DNA of 59,676 nt from the NCBI GenBank assembly GCA_011523505.1, contig WTGP01000018.1, forward strand, positions 1 through 59,676, given 5' to 3'. This document shows positions 26,354-33,384 of this stretch, piece by piece. The stretch is from Gammaproteobacteria bacterium (GTDB taxonomy: Bacteria > Pseudomonadota > Gammaproteobacteria > Steroidobacterales > Foliamicaceae). Under the pieces are notes generated by a model that was not told the DNA's origin, did no database searches, and saw only the letters and a program-made list of their open reading frames with translations. Positions within the stretch are counted from its first letter, which is position 1. The number at the start of each line of letters is the position of its first letter. The translations under genes were made by a program, and so were the position numbers.

Positions 26354-26900
26354 CCGGATCGGCTGACCACTGATCCGCCGTGATCGCGTAGATGACCTGG
26401 TTCACATAGTGGTCGTATAGCCATTCCGACTGCCTGCTAGTGGCCTCGCAAGCGAGTCCAAGGCGTTCCGCCACTCGTCGGCTTCGAAGATTGCCTTGGG
26501 CGATTTTCATGACCACTCGGTTCAGCTCGAGATCCGTGAATGCGTATTCCATCAACCTCTCGCAGCTGCTTGAGACGATTCCTTTTCCCTGATGGGAGGA
26601 GGAAATCCAGAATCCCATTGAAGTCTGACGGTTGTCGCCGGCGAATTCATGGAATGCGATTACTCCTGCGATCTCGCCCTGGTGCTCGATACCCAGAGTC
26701 AATGCAACTCCCGCCCGATTGTCCTTTCTTGCGCTTTCGATGAACTGCGCGGAATCCTGCGGCCCTTGCTGCCTATCCACCCAGGGCAGCCACTGCCTCA
26801 AGTATTCCCGATTGCTATCAACTAGCACATAAAGAGCGCCGGCATCCTCACTGGCCAATTCCCGCAGCCGTGTAGATGCATCAACTCTGAATTCCTTCAA
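26331..26900 (-). CDS. GNAT acetyltransferase, RimJ/RimL type
   Basis: 189 residues. R-L-R-E-L-A-S-E-D-A-G-A-L-Y at the start, W-L-P-W-V-D typical of RimL-like enzymes, G-F-W-I-S-S-S-H-Q-G-K-G with the acetyl-CoA loop Q-G-K-G, and N-L-R-S-R-R-V-A-E-R-L-G. The family acetylates protein N-termini or small amines, including antibiotics. Its start overlaps the PIN-domain stop by 4 bp, so it is the third gene of a nuclease-like/PIN/GNAT chain. The extreme 3' end lies in the 30-bp repeat. Confidence 0.85.
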   Translation of the reverse strand: MKEFRVDASTRLRELASEDAGALYVLVDSNREYLRQWLPWVDRQQGPQDSAQFIESARKDNRAGVALTLGIEHQGEIAGVIAFHEFAGDNRQTSMGFWISSSHQGKGIVSSSCERLMEYAFTDLELNRVVMKIAQGNLRSRRVAERLGLACEATSRQSEWLYDHYVNQVIYAITADQWSADPARLRSAC

Positions 26901-27502
26901 CCTGTTTCGCTCAAAATGTACTCGCGCCCCCTATCAAAGCTCGGAAGAAGCTTGCAGCCGTAACTCGTGAGCTCATCAACGAGAGCTGGATCATCAAAAT
27001 CCTTGCGATTCCTGTTGAGAAAGCAACTCACACGGTCTTCAGTCTGTCTAAGATGGGCGAGAACTGCGGAGTAGATATGCGCATCCTGCGGTGACAACTC
27101 CTGCGCATCTTCGTAGTTTTCCGCGGCCCTCAAGACCGATGTCTCCATTGGTATAACGCGAGCAAATTGCAATAGTTTGGCCCGTACCGACTTAAGACGC
27201 TTTTCATCTTCATCAACAGCGCGAAGAAGAAGTGCCGTAATGTCTCTAAAACCTTCAAGTTGACTCTTGAACTCTTCATTGCGAGCAATCTGTTGAAGTT
27301 CTTTGCTCAGTTCCCGATCAATATGCTGACGGTCCCTTCTCCTGCGTACAAGCGTTTCATATGGTTCGATCAATGCGTAAGCGGGTACCACCAGCCGAAT
27401 ATGCGCACCTTCGGCTAGCCTCAGGATTTCTTCACAGCTACTGCTTTGCTCCTGGAGAAAGGCCAACTCCAGTACAAAGTTGGATTCAATGTAGACGTTC
27501 AC
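26897..27502 (-). CDS. PIN-like domain protein (DUF4935-like)
   Basis: 201 residues. The N-terminus M-N-V-Y-I-E-S-N-F-V-L-E-L resembles the first PIN strand, with Glu at the usual Asp. Two further acidic clusters occur in S-P-Q-D-A-H-I-Y and N-R-K-D-F-D-D-P, where PIN RNases have T-N-D-x-D. The middle is a long charged coiled region (residues 55-110). This suits PIN-like RNases of the DUF4935 kind. 4-bp overlaps with both neighbours indicate one transcript. Confidence 0.6.
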   Translation of the reverse strand: MNVYIESNFVLELAFLQEQSSSCEEILRLAEGAHIRLVVPAYALIEPYETLVRRRRDRQHIDRELSKELQQIARNEEFKSQLEGFRDITALLLRAVDEDEKRLKSVRAKLLQFARVIPMETSVLRAAENYEDAQELSPQDAHIYSAVLAHLRQTEDRVSCFLNRNRKDFDDPALVDELTSYGCKLLPSFDRGREYILSETG

Positions 27503-27951
27503 ACCGGGACTTCATATTCGATGCGCCCATCTTTGACTGCCGAAAGCAATCCACTTTCGGCAAGCCAGCTTCGATTTTCGGCAAGATCCTTTGCCTCGTC
27601 CTCTAATCGCGTCAATTCGCCAAGCCAAGCACCAACAAGCAACTCGAAGGCGCCTTCGCTAACATGGCTGGGATCAATTTCGGCGCCTGCAAAATATTTG
27701 GCAAATTCCGGCTGCATATCAGCCTCGTGGGTCGGTGGGACCTTGTCGGGATTCGTCCCGGAGTCTTTCCAGAGATACAAGCGATCCGGTGTGATCAACA
27801 AAAAGTAACCGGCAACGCGCCGGATATCGTGCGCGAGCAAGTTTCGTCGCACCTGGGCCGCCCAGTCACAAGAAGTTCCGAGCCGGCGCTTGATCTCGGC
27901 AACCGCCGCGATCTGACCGCTCCTATCAAAGATAGCTAAATCCGCAAGCAA
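27499..27951 (-). CDS. PD-(D/E)XK-like protein, possibly 5'-truncated
   Basis: 150 residues from TTG 27951. It opens with A-D-L-A-I-F-D and A-V-A-E-I-K-R-R, giving D4...E19-x-K21, the restriction-endonuclease-like core. The frame stays open upstream for eight codons (V-L-G-I-S-C-N-D-G-L-I-E) with no better start before a TAA, and the fold normally has a helix before D4, so the 5' end may have been lost. A strand Y-F-L-L-I-T-P-D-R-L-Y-L-W-K follows, as in DNA-directed nucleases of this type. The stop overlaps the PIN gene by 4 bp. Confidence 0.5.
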   Translation of the reverse strand: MLADLAIFDRSGQIAAVAEIKRRLGTSCDWAAQVRRNLLAHDIRRVAGYFLLITPDRLYLWKDSGTNPDKVPPTHEADMQPEFAKYFAGAEIDPSHVSEGAFELLVGAWLGELTRLEDEAKDLAENRSWLAESGLLSAVKDGRIEYEVPV

Positions 27952-28133
27952 TTCAATAAGCCCATCATTACAAGAGATTCCAAGAACTTAGAGCATATGC
28001 GCGCCTCCGAAGGTGGTCAACCAAATAAGTGGGCAATCTGTCGCAATAAAGACCGACGACACCAAATTCCAAAGTCGCACACACATTCCCGCGGAGCTGA
28101 TTTACAACTGGATCGCGGAGGTTCGGGGTTGGC

Positions 28134-29486
28134 TTAGCGGTCGCGGAAGGCGGTTTGTTTTTCTATGAAGGGTTCGCGCCAGTCGGGGAAGGCTTCGCGG
28201 AATTTCTGGTTGCGTTGGCCGTAGTAAACCAGCGCCTTGCCGGTGCCGCCGTTCCACAGGTCGAAAGCGGGATCGGCATACTCGGAAAAGAACGCCGTCA
28301 GGCGTGCGTCCAGATCCGCGACAACCGCCGCAAACGCCGGATCGTCGACGAGATTAATCGTCTCGCCCGGATCCTCAGCCATGTCGTAGAGCTCGTTCGG
28401 CGACGCCAGGAAGCGCTTGGTGAATTTCCACCGCCGGGTCTGGATCACCCGGGTGGAGATGTATTCGAAGAAAACCTCGTCTTCCCAGGCCATGTCCCGG
28501 CCGCGCAGCATCGGCGCAAAGCTCTCTCCGGGAGAATTGGCGATCTCCAGATGACCAAGATCCAGGTATTCGAGCAAGGCCGCCAATACCGTGCCGATGC
28601 CCTCGTCCACATGCGTCATTTCCGCGGCGATGTTGATCATGGCCGTCTTGTTGTTGAGCGCATCGATGGCCGACCAGGGATAGGTTCCGCCCTCGGTCGG
28701 CTCGGGCGCGGGCGCCGTATTGTTCCTGGCCCATTCCCGCATGTACGGATGCACCCGGTTCTGCGGCATGGCGGGCACGTTGTCCTCGTAGTAGTCCGCG
28801 TGGCGCGAGACCGGCGGCTGATTCACCGTGGGCGGCAGAATGTACGGCCCGTTGTAGGACAGCCAGAGGAAGAACGGACGCGCTCGCTCGGCTGATTCTT
28901 CTTCCTTGTAGTGGGCAAGGAAGTCCACCGCCCGGCGGGACCAGAAGTCGGTGAGATGTTCGTCCCGGTCGAGCACGTTATAGGTCTCGCCGTTATCGAA
29001 GATCTGCGCATCGACGAAACTGGATGTATGGCCACCGCGGAACGTGGTCCACCACTGAAACCCGAGCTGGGGTTTCTCATGCCGGCCCAGGTGATACTTC
29101 CCGACCAGGCCGGTGTAATAGCCGGCGTCGGCCAACGTCTGCGGCAGGTTGCGGAATTCCTCGATCGCGGCGTAGTCCTCCACAGCGTAACGGGCCGGCA
29201 GCCCGTTGTGCACGCCGTTGCCCGACGGAATCAGCCCGGTCATCAGCACGGCACGCGACGGCGAGCACACACCGGAGGTAGCGTAGGCGTGAGCGAACAG
29301 CAAACCGTCGCGCGCCAGTCGATCGATATTGGGCGTCCTGATGTCCCGATTGCCGTACGCCCCAAGCAGGTTGGGGCTCTGGTTGTCGGTCATGATGAGG
29401 AGAACGTTGGGGCGGTCCTGGGCCGTGGCGGCGGTTGCGAAAAGGGCTGCCAGGGCGAGAGCTGCAGAAAGCGTGCGGCAGGTCAT
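28134..29486 (-). CDS. Secreted sulfatase (formylglycine-dependent type)
   Basis: 450 residues from ATG 29486, which has GAGG 6 bp upstream; ATG 29501 lies inside that leader. Signal peptide residues 1-23 (A-L-A-L-A-A-L-F-A-T-A-A-T-A). The sulfatase core starts P-N-V-L-L-I-M-T-D-N-Q, metal site at D34-N35. The modification motif is C74-S-P-S-R, where Cys is converted to formylglycine. Later metal and substrate residues are in G-K-Y-H-L-G and M-T-H-V-D-E-G-I-G. Substrate (glycan or aryl sulfate) unknown. No sulfatase-maturing enzyme with intact active site is seen in the window. Confidence 0.9.
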   Translation of the reverse strand: MTCRTLSAALALAALFATAATAQDRPNVLLIMTDNQSPNLLGAYGNRDIRTPNIDRLARDGLLFAHAYATSGVCSPSRAVLMTGLIPSGNGVHNGLPARYAVEDYAAIEEFRNLPQTLADAGYYTGLVGKYHLGRHEKPQLGFQWWTTFRGGHTSSFVDAQIFDNGETYNVLDRDEHLTDFWSRRAVDFLAHYKEEESAERARPFFLWLSYNGPYILPPTVNQPPVSRHADYYEDNVPAMPQNRVHPYMREWARNNTAPAPEPTEGGTYPWSAIDALNNKTAMINIAAEMTHVDEGIGTVLAALLEYLDLGHLEIANSPGESFAPMLRGRDMAWEDEVFFEYISTRVIQTRRWKFTKRFLASPNELYDMAEDPGETINLVDDPAFAAVVADLDARLTAFFSEYADPAFDLWNGGTGKALVYYGQRNQKFREAFPDWREPFIEKQTAFRDR

Positions 29487-29550
29487 TGTTCGCCTCAACA
29501 TAGTTGAAAACTATATCCAATCGATATATTTCGGATGGGGAGGCCCGCAG

Positions 29551-30303
29551 TTATTCTTTGATGTTCAATAGCTCTCGGAGTGTTTCCCATTCCAAAGCCA
29601 TGCTCCAATCCGCAGTCTGATTCAGTTGCTTCGCCCCTCCAGGTAGCAGCTGCCCGTTGCGCGCTTGAAAGGCTACATTTACAACCTGTTTGCCCATATT
29701 CTTGACGGCTTGCGCTGCGGGCACATAGTCCTGATCTCCGGAAACAATTACCGCCAAATCGTAGTTCGCCACCAGCGTCACCATATCAACCGCCAAATTC
29801 ACATCAACAGTTTTTTCTCGACCGAATTTTCGTGTAATCAGGTTGTATGGAATAGCGCCTGAACGACGAAATTCGACTGCATGGTGTTTTCTGGATATGC
29901 CGTCTTGCAGCACCGAAATGCCGTCAAAACGAGACCGCATGCGGCTGACAGTTTCACTCAGTCCAGTCTGCAACTCACGTAGCTTAGGAATCGTTTCCGC
30001 CTCTGGTACGTTTTCCAACACGCTACCGAGTAAACGCCTGTAACGGTTTTTCCAACTAAGCAACTCCTCTTCCGACCGCTTCTTGTAGCTCAGTGGCTTC
30101 GGAAAAGGATCAAAGTGCCGGCTCACATACCAATACGTTCGGAGTCGATTCCCTTTGCCACCAGATGCATCTTTGACAACTAAATCGTATAGCCCTGTCC
30201 AGTCTGCACTTTTTGGTAAGTATTCGCGCCGATCAAAGGCAGGGAATAGATCCCCAATAGCGAATCGTAGGTTTTCGCCGTCAACAAATACACAGACCCG
30301 CAT
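29551..30303 (-). CDS. NYN-domain (LabA/DUF88-like) putative RNase
   Basis: 250 residues. The PIN-like NYN core has D8 in V-F-V-D-G-E-N-L, D in V-D-V-N-L-A-V-D-M-V, and the third acidic site in V-S-G-D-Q-D-Y-V-P. These bind Mg2+ in NYN RNases. A ~90-residue insert rich in basic residues lies between the first and second motifs. GGAAGG precedes the ATG. A strong hairpin plus T-run ends only 11 bp upstream of the start, so expression may be attenuated. Such genes often accompany defence or RNA-processing loci. Confidence 0.8.
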   Translation of the reverse strand: MRVCVFVDGENLRFAIGDLFPAFDRREYLPKSADWTGLYDLVVKDASGGKGNRLRTYWYVSRHFDPFPKPLSYKKRSEEELLSWKNRYRRLLGSVLENVPEAETIPKLRELQTGLSETVSRMRSRFDGISVLQDGISRKHHAVEFRRSGAIPYNLITRKFGREKTVDVNLAVDMVTLVANYDLAVIVSGDQDYVPAAQAVKNMGKQVVNVAFQARNGQLLPGGAKQLNQTADWSMALEWETLRELLNIKE

Positions 30304-30314
30304 CCCTGCCTTCC

Positions 30315-30344
30315 ATAAAAGTGCGGGGAGCCGCAGCTCCCCGC
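30315..30344 (-). terminator. Terminator-like hairpin directly upstream of the NYN gene
   Basis: On the minus strand a perfect 9-bp GC-rich stem (30344-30336 with 30331-30323, 4-nt loop) is followed by ACTTTTAT. It lies after the small gene at 30588-30812 and just before the NYN Shine-Dalgarno. It could end the upstream transcript or act as an attenuator. Confidence 0.6.
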
Positions 30345-30587
30345 CATTCCGTTTGTCGGCCTAAGCGCACTTAAGCCATTACTGATAGATTGCGAACCGA
30401 ATATTGCGTCATTGTCAATCCACTTGTCAACACGGCTCGTGACCACGAAATACAACGATTTCTTGCAATAAGAACCGACCAAGCGTTATGGGGCAATAGC
30501 CGGACGATTTTTCCAAGGCGGCACCACCTAAAGCGGCCTTTCAGCGGAATACCTTCAGGGTAGCTGCTCTCTCTCGGCCTTAGCCAA
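30345..30587 (-). other. Non-coding stretch ending in the terminator-like hairpin
   Basis: No convincing ORF in 243 bp. Immediately after the stop of the small gene, minus-strand GGGTAG...CTACCC can form a stem. The rest is AT-rich and ends in the hairpin described at 30315-30344. It may be a 3' UTR, a leader of the NYN gene, or a small RNA with its own terminator. I recognise no known RNA family. Confidence 0.35.
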
Positions 30588-30812
30588 CTACCCTACTTCT
30601 TCTTCGAACTCGCGGTCGTGAATCGATGGATCGCCCAAGCGATAATGTCCCAGGTCGTCCAGTGCTGCTTCAAGATTGAGACAAGTCATCTCCACCGCTT
30701 TGCTTTGAAGTTTTTCCATACCTTTAATGGCTTCCGCCGCCGTTTCATAGCCCATGGCTTGAGCCTGTCTAGTCATTTTTCCAACCAGATTGGCCAAATC
30801 GGATTCCAGCAT
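30588..30812 (-). CDS. Small helical protein, unknown
   Basis: 74 residues from ATG 30812, preceded by AAGGAGG at the right distance; a longer frame to 30899 lacks this. Sequence M-L-E-S-D-L-A-N-L-V-G-K-M..., then M-G-Y-E-T-A-A-E-A-I-K-G-M-E-K-L: amphipathic helices with an acidic tail ending E-F-E-E-E-V-G. No family recognised. It precedes the NYN gene on the same strand with 284 bp between. Confidence 0.5.
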   Translation of the reverse strand: MLESDLANLVGKMTRQAQAMGYETAAEAIKGMEKLQSKAVEMTCLNLEAALDDLGHYRLGDPSIHDREFEEEVG

Positions 30813-31027
30813 GCGAGCACCCTCCTTTGTTATGGATAACAATTCCTCAAGGCGTATCCTACGCGGCACCCTGCGGTGGTAACGACACAATCGACCCACA
30901 CAGAATTGCGGCGCCGCTTGCGGGACACGCGCGAAGCGGCAAAACTGCCGGAATTACACTCGTCATTGTCTGGGCGTTGCGCAGCTCAAACACGCTTCGT
31001 GCTCATTGCCCGGTAGGAGGATAGAAA

Positions 31028-31564
31028 TTGCCGAACGGAGGGTATCCGATCTGCGCTGGTTGCTGGTTCAACCGCAGTAATCAGGGAGACGACGGGTGGC
31101 AGTCCGAGGGTTCCCTCTCGGGTTGGTTTTGGCGTCCAAAGAACCCCCGCAAGAACCCTCCGGAGCCCTTCTGCGAAATCAGAGGGGTGAAACTTACCGG
31201 CACCGGCGGCCTTCCCTGCTGCGCGAACCACCCCATCTTTCGGGTTGATCGGGATCCGGTCCCCATAGGACCGCTTTGGCAGTCCTTTGCCGGACCGAGC
31301 GACGCCAATTACATCGTGGCGCCATCACCGGACACGGAGCAAATCCGGTTGCATTTGCTTCATCTTCTCGATGAACTGTTCACGTCCGAGGAAAAGCCTG
31401 CAGGCCACAGCTCACCAGGCTATGCGTTCCTGGGCACGGCGATCATCGAGCAGTTGACCGAGTTCGAGGAGCTTCGGGCGATACCGCCTCTGAAACGGAT
31501 TGCGGAGATGGACGGCGCGTGGGCGCAGACCGCGCGACAGGCGCTACGGGAATTGGAAAAGTGA
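31028..31564 (+). CDS. Hypothetical protein with cysteine-rich N-terminus
   Basis: 178 residues from TTG 31028, supported by AGGAGG a few bases upstream. Cysteines cluster in I-C-A-G-C-W-F, F-C-E-I-R-G and P-C-C-A-N-H-P, which could bind zinc. The C-terminal half is helical (L-L-H-L-L-D-E-L-F, A-R-Q-A-L-R-E-L-E). A proline-rich W-R-P-K-N-P-R-K-N-P-P stretch lies between. I do not recognise the family. It stands alone on its strand between the NYN and zincin genes. Confidence 0.55.
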   Translation: MPNGGYPICAGCWFNRSNQGDDGWQSEGSLSGWFWRPKNPRKNPPEPFCEIRGVKLTGTGGLPCCANHPIFRVDRDPVPIGPLWQSFAGPSDANYIVAPSPDTEQIRLHLLHLLDELFTSEEKPAGHSSPGYAFLGTAIIEQLTEFEELRAIPPLKRIAEMDGAWAQTARQALRELEK

Positions 31565-31597
31565 CTCCGCGTGAGCGGCACCATCACAGCGGATTCC

Positions 31598-32392
31598 TCA
31601 CCTACCGTAGATGACCGTCCCCACAAGCCGCGCCGCGTCAACATTCTCGCCGTTCTGGACAAGCGTGACCGTCCACGAACTCAAGTAGTCATTGAAGCTT
31701 CTATCCCGGGATGTGTCCCACCGATTGACATACGCGACGGCCTCCCATAGCTCCGGACGCTCTACGAAGTAAGGCAGAAGTTCAAAAGCAATAGCGCCGT
31801 TGAGTTCCCTGATAAGACTGTTCCGTTCCATTGCACGCTGAAATCGCGGAAACCATGAGCGCGTGCGCGTCGTGCTATCGATGCGATGTATTCTCCAGCG
31901 TGCGTCCACCTGATTGCTTTCGACCGTATTCAGGTAGTCCAGCCATTGTTCATTACTGAATACGCCGTAGGGCCGGCTCTGTGCGAAGGAATGAATGATG
32001 TAAAGAGACGCTAGCTCGCAAAGCGCTTCCTCAAACCACTTGAAGCGATACTCGTCGGAGTCCTGCCAGTTGGTGAGGACGTGGCCCATCTCGTGCGCGA
32101 ACTGGTACGCATACTGCATATAGAAATGCTGCTGAGCCGACAGCCCGATGCGCTGCACATTGCGAACCAGATCAACTTTCGGCCCTTGAGGCCGGACATA
32201 AACCTGAATCGGGTGCCGTGGTGTGCTGCCAAAGCTCCGTATCAGTAAGTCATGCACAGGTTCGAGAATCTCATGTACCCGAGCATGTGTAGGGCCATTG
32301 AAGTTACTGCCGGCTTCAATCGAGAAATCCGCAGTGACGGTACCAGCAAGCAATGCCGTGAGTCCTGGAACGCAAGCCCGGAACCTATTCAT
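31598..32392 (-). CDS. Secreted putative zinc metallopeptidase (HExxH)
   Basis: 264 residues with an N-terminal signal (C-V-P-G-L-T-A-L-L-A-G-T-V-T-A). The zincin motif is H-E-M-G-H in Q-F-A-H-E-M-G-H-V-L, about residue 99. About 19 residues on, W-F-E-E-A-L-C-E-L-A supplies the likely third ligand Glu in the gluzincin manner. Aromatic-rich helices follow. The family is not one I can name. The neighbouring gene is a second secreted HExxH protein on the same strand, so the two may be functionally linked. Confidence 0.65.
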   Translation of the reverse strand: MNRFRACVPGLTALLAGTVTADFSIEAGSNFNGPTHARVHEILEPVHDLLIRSFGSTPRHPIQVYVRPQGPKVDLVRNVQRIGLSAQQHFYMQYAYQFAHEMGHVLTNWQDSDEYRFKWFEEALCELASLYIIHSFAQSRPYGVFSNEQWLDYLNTVESNQVDARWRIHRIDSTTRTRSWFPRFQRAMERNSLIRELNGAIAFELLPYFVERPELWEAVAYVNRWDTSRDRSFNDYLSSWTVTLVQNGENVDAARLVGTVIYGR

Positions 32393-32530
32393 TGGGATTG
32401 CTCCACTATCAACCTTCTTTGCCGTGTTAGTTAATCGCTAGAGGGGCAATTGATGGGTGGTACTTATTTGGCCACATGAGACCCAAACTTAGGGGTTAGC
32501 TTCAAAGTCTTCAGGAAGACTGACAGCAAC

Positions 32531-33337
32531 TCAGAATTGCCGATCAAAGAAAGCTAACCGCTCGCCGAGAGTTTGAGCGATGTGCCATCGGTGGGCATCC
32601 GTCAAGCGATCAACCTCAATAATTGAAGTTCGGTAGCCTGCCCATGCCGTAAACGATTCCGCGAAGTCCTCTATTGCGCCGCCTCGCTTGGCGTAATCGG
32701 AGACAAATGTCCGCCCGCTGGCTGCCTCGCGCCATTCAGCAGAGTCGCTCCACCGCACTTTGCGATCCCATTGAGAAGGATCATTTGGTAGCGAAGAAAG
32801 GCGGTCCAGCAGATGTCCTATCTCGTGGACCAACAATTCCTCAAAGGACCAATCGAGCCTATCAAGGTTCAGGTGGACGTAGTTGTGTCGAAATTCGATA
32901 AAGTGAAATCGTTGATCGAACAGGGCGTAGCAGCCGCCGTCTCCAGCACAATCTCCCGGAGTTTCCAACTCGAGGATGATCCCCGTGGGGAGGGCTTCCA
33001 AGACTACCGGCGGCAGCACTGCGAGGGCTTGAGCAAGCATATTTGCAGCAGCCTTGTAATCTTGTTCACGCCATCCTCGATAGTTCCAAATGGCGATTTC
33101 AATTGGTGGGCCGTAGTTGGATTCCCACGACCATCGGCGAAAGTTTGCCGTTGCGGAAACACGCTGCAAGGTGTAAGCGTTGTCAGTCGCACGCTTGTGA
33201 TCCCATACGTTGTAAATCGAGCAAGGCACGGCGTCCCACTTCGGCTCCGAGGGGCAGTATTGCGCCTCCGCGAGATTGACCGAAACCAAAAGGAGCAACG
33301 CTAGGACAAGGCCAAGACTGTGCCGTTGCGTTAACAC
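32531..33337 (-). CDS. Secreted putative zinc metallopeptidase (HExxH), distinct from its neighbour
   Basis: 268 residues from GTG 33337, chosen because AAGGAGAG precedes it and a signal peptide follows (L-G-L-V-L-A-L-L-L-L-V-S-V-N-L-A-E-A). The open frame continues to 33487 without a good start. Zinc motif H-E-I-G-H in L-L-V-H-E-I-G-H-L-L-D, with a later E-D-F-A-E-S-F-T-A-W that fits the third ligand, as in anthrax-lethal-factor-like zincins. Cysteines in Y-C-P-S, P-C-S-I and D-C-A-G-D-G-G-C could form disulfides. Precise family uncertain. Confidence 0.65.
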   Translation of the reverse strand: MLTQRHSLGLVLALLLLVSVNLAEAQYCPSEPKWDAVPCSIYNVWDHKRATDNAYTLQRVSATANFRRWSWESNYGPPIEIAIWNYRGWREQDYKAAANMLAQALAVLPPVVLEALPTGIILELETPGDCAGDGGCYALFDQRFHFIEFRHNYVHLNLDRLDWSFEELLVHEIGHLLDRLSSLPNDPSQWDRKVRWSDSAEWREAASGRTFVSDYAKRGGAIEDFAESFTAWAGYRTSIIEVDRLTDAHRWHIAQTLGERLAFFDRQF

Positions 33338-33384
33338 CAAATCTCTCCTTCCCAAGTCAAACGCCCCAAATACAGTTTCCGCTC

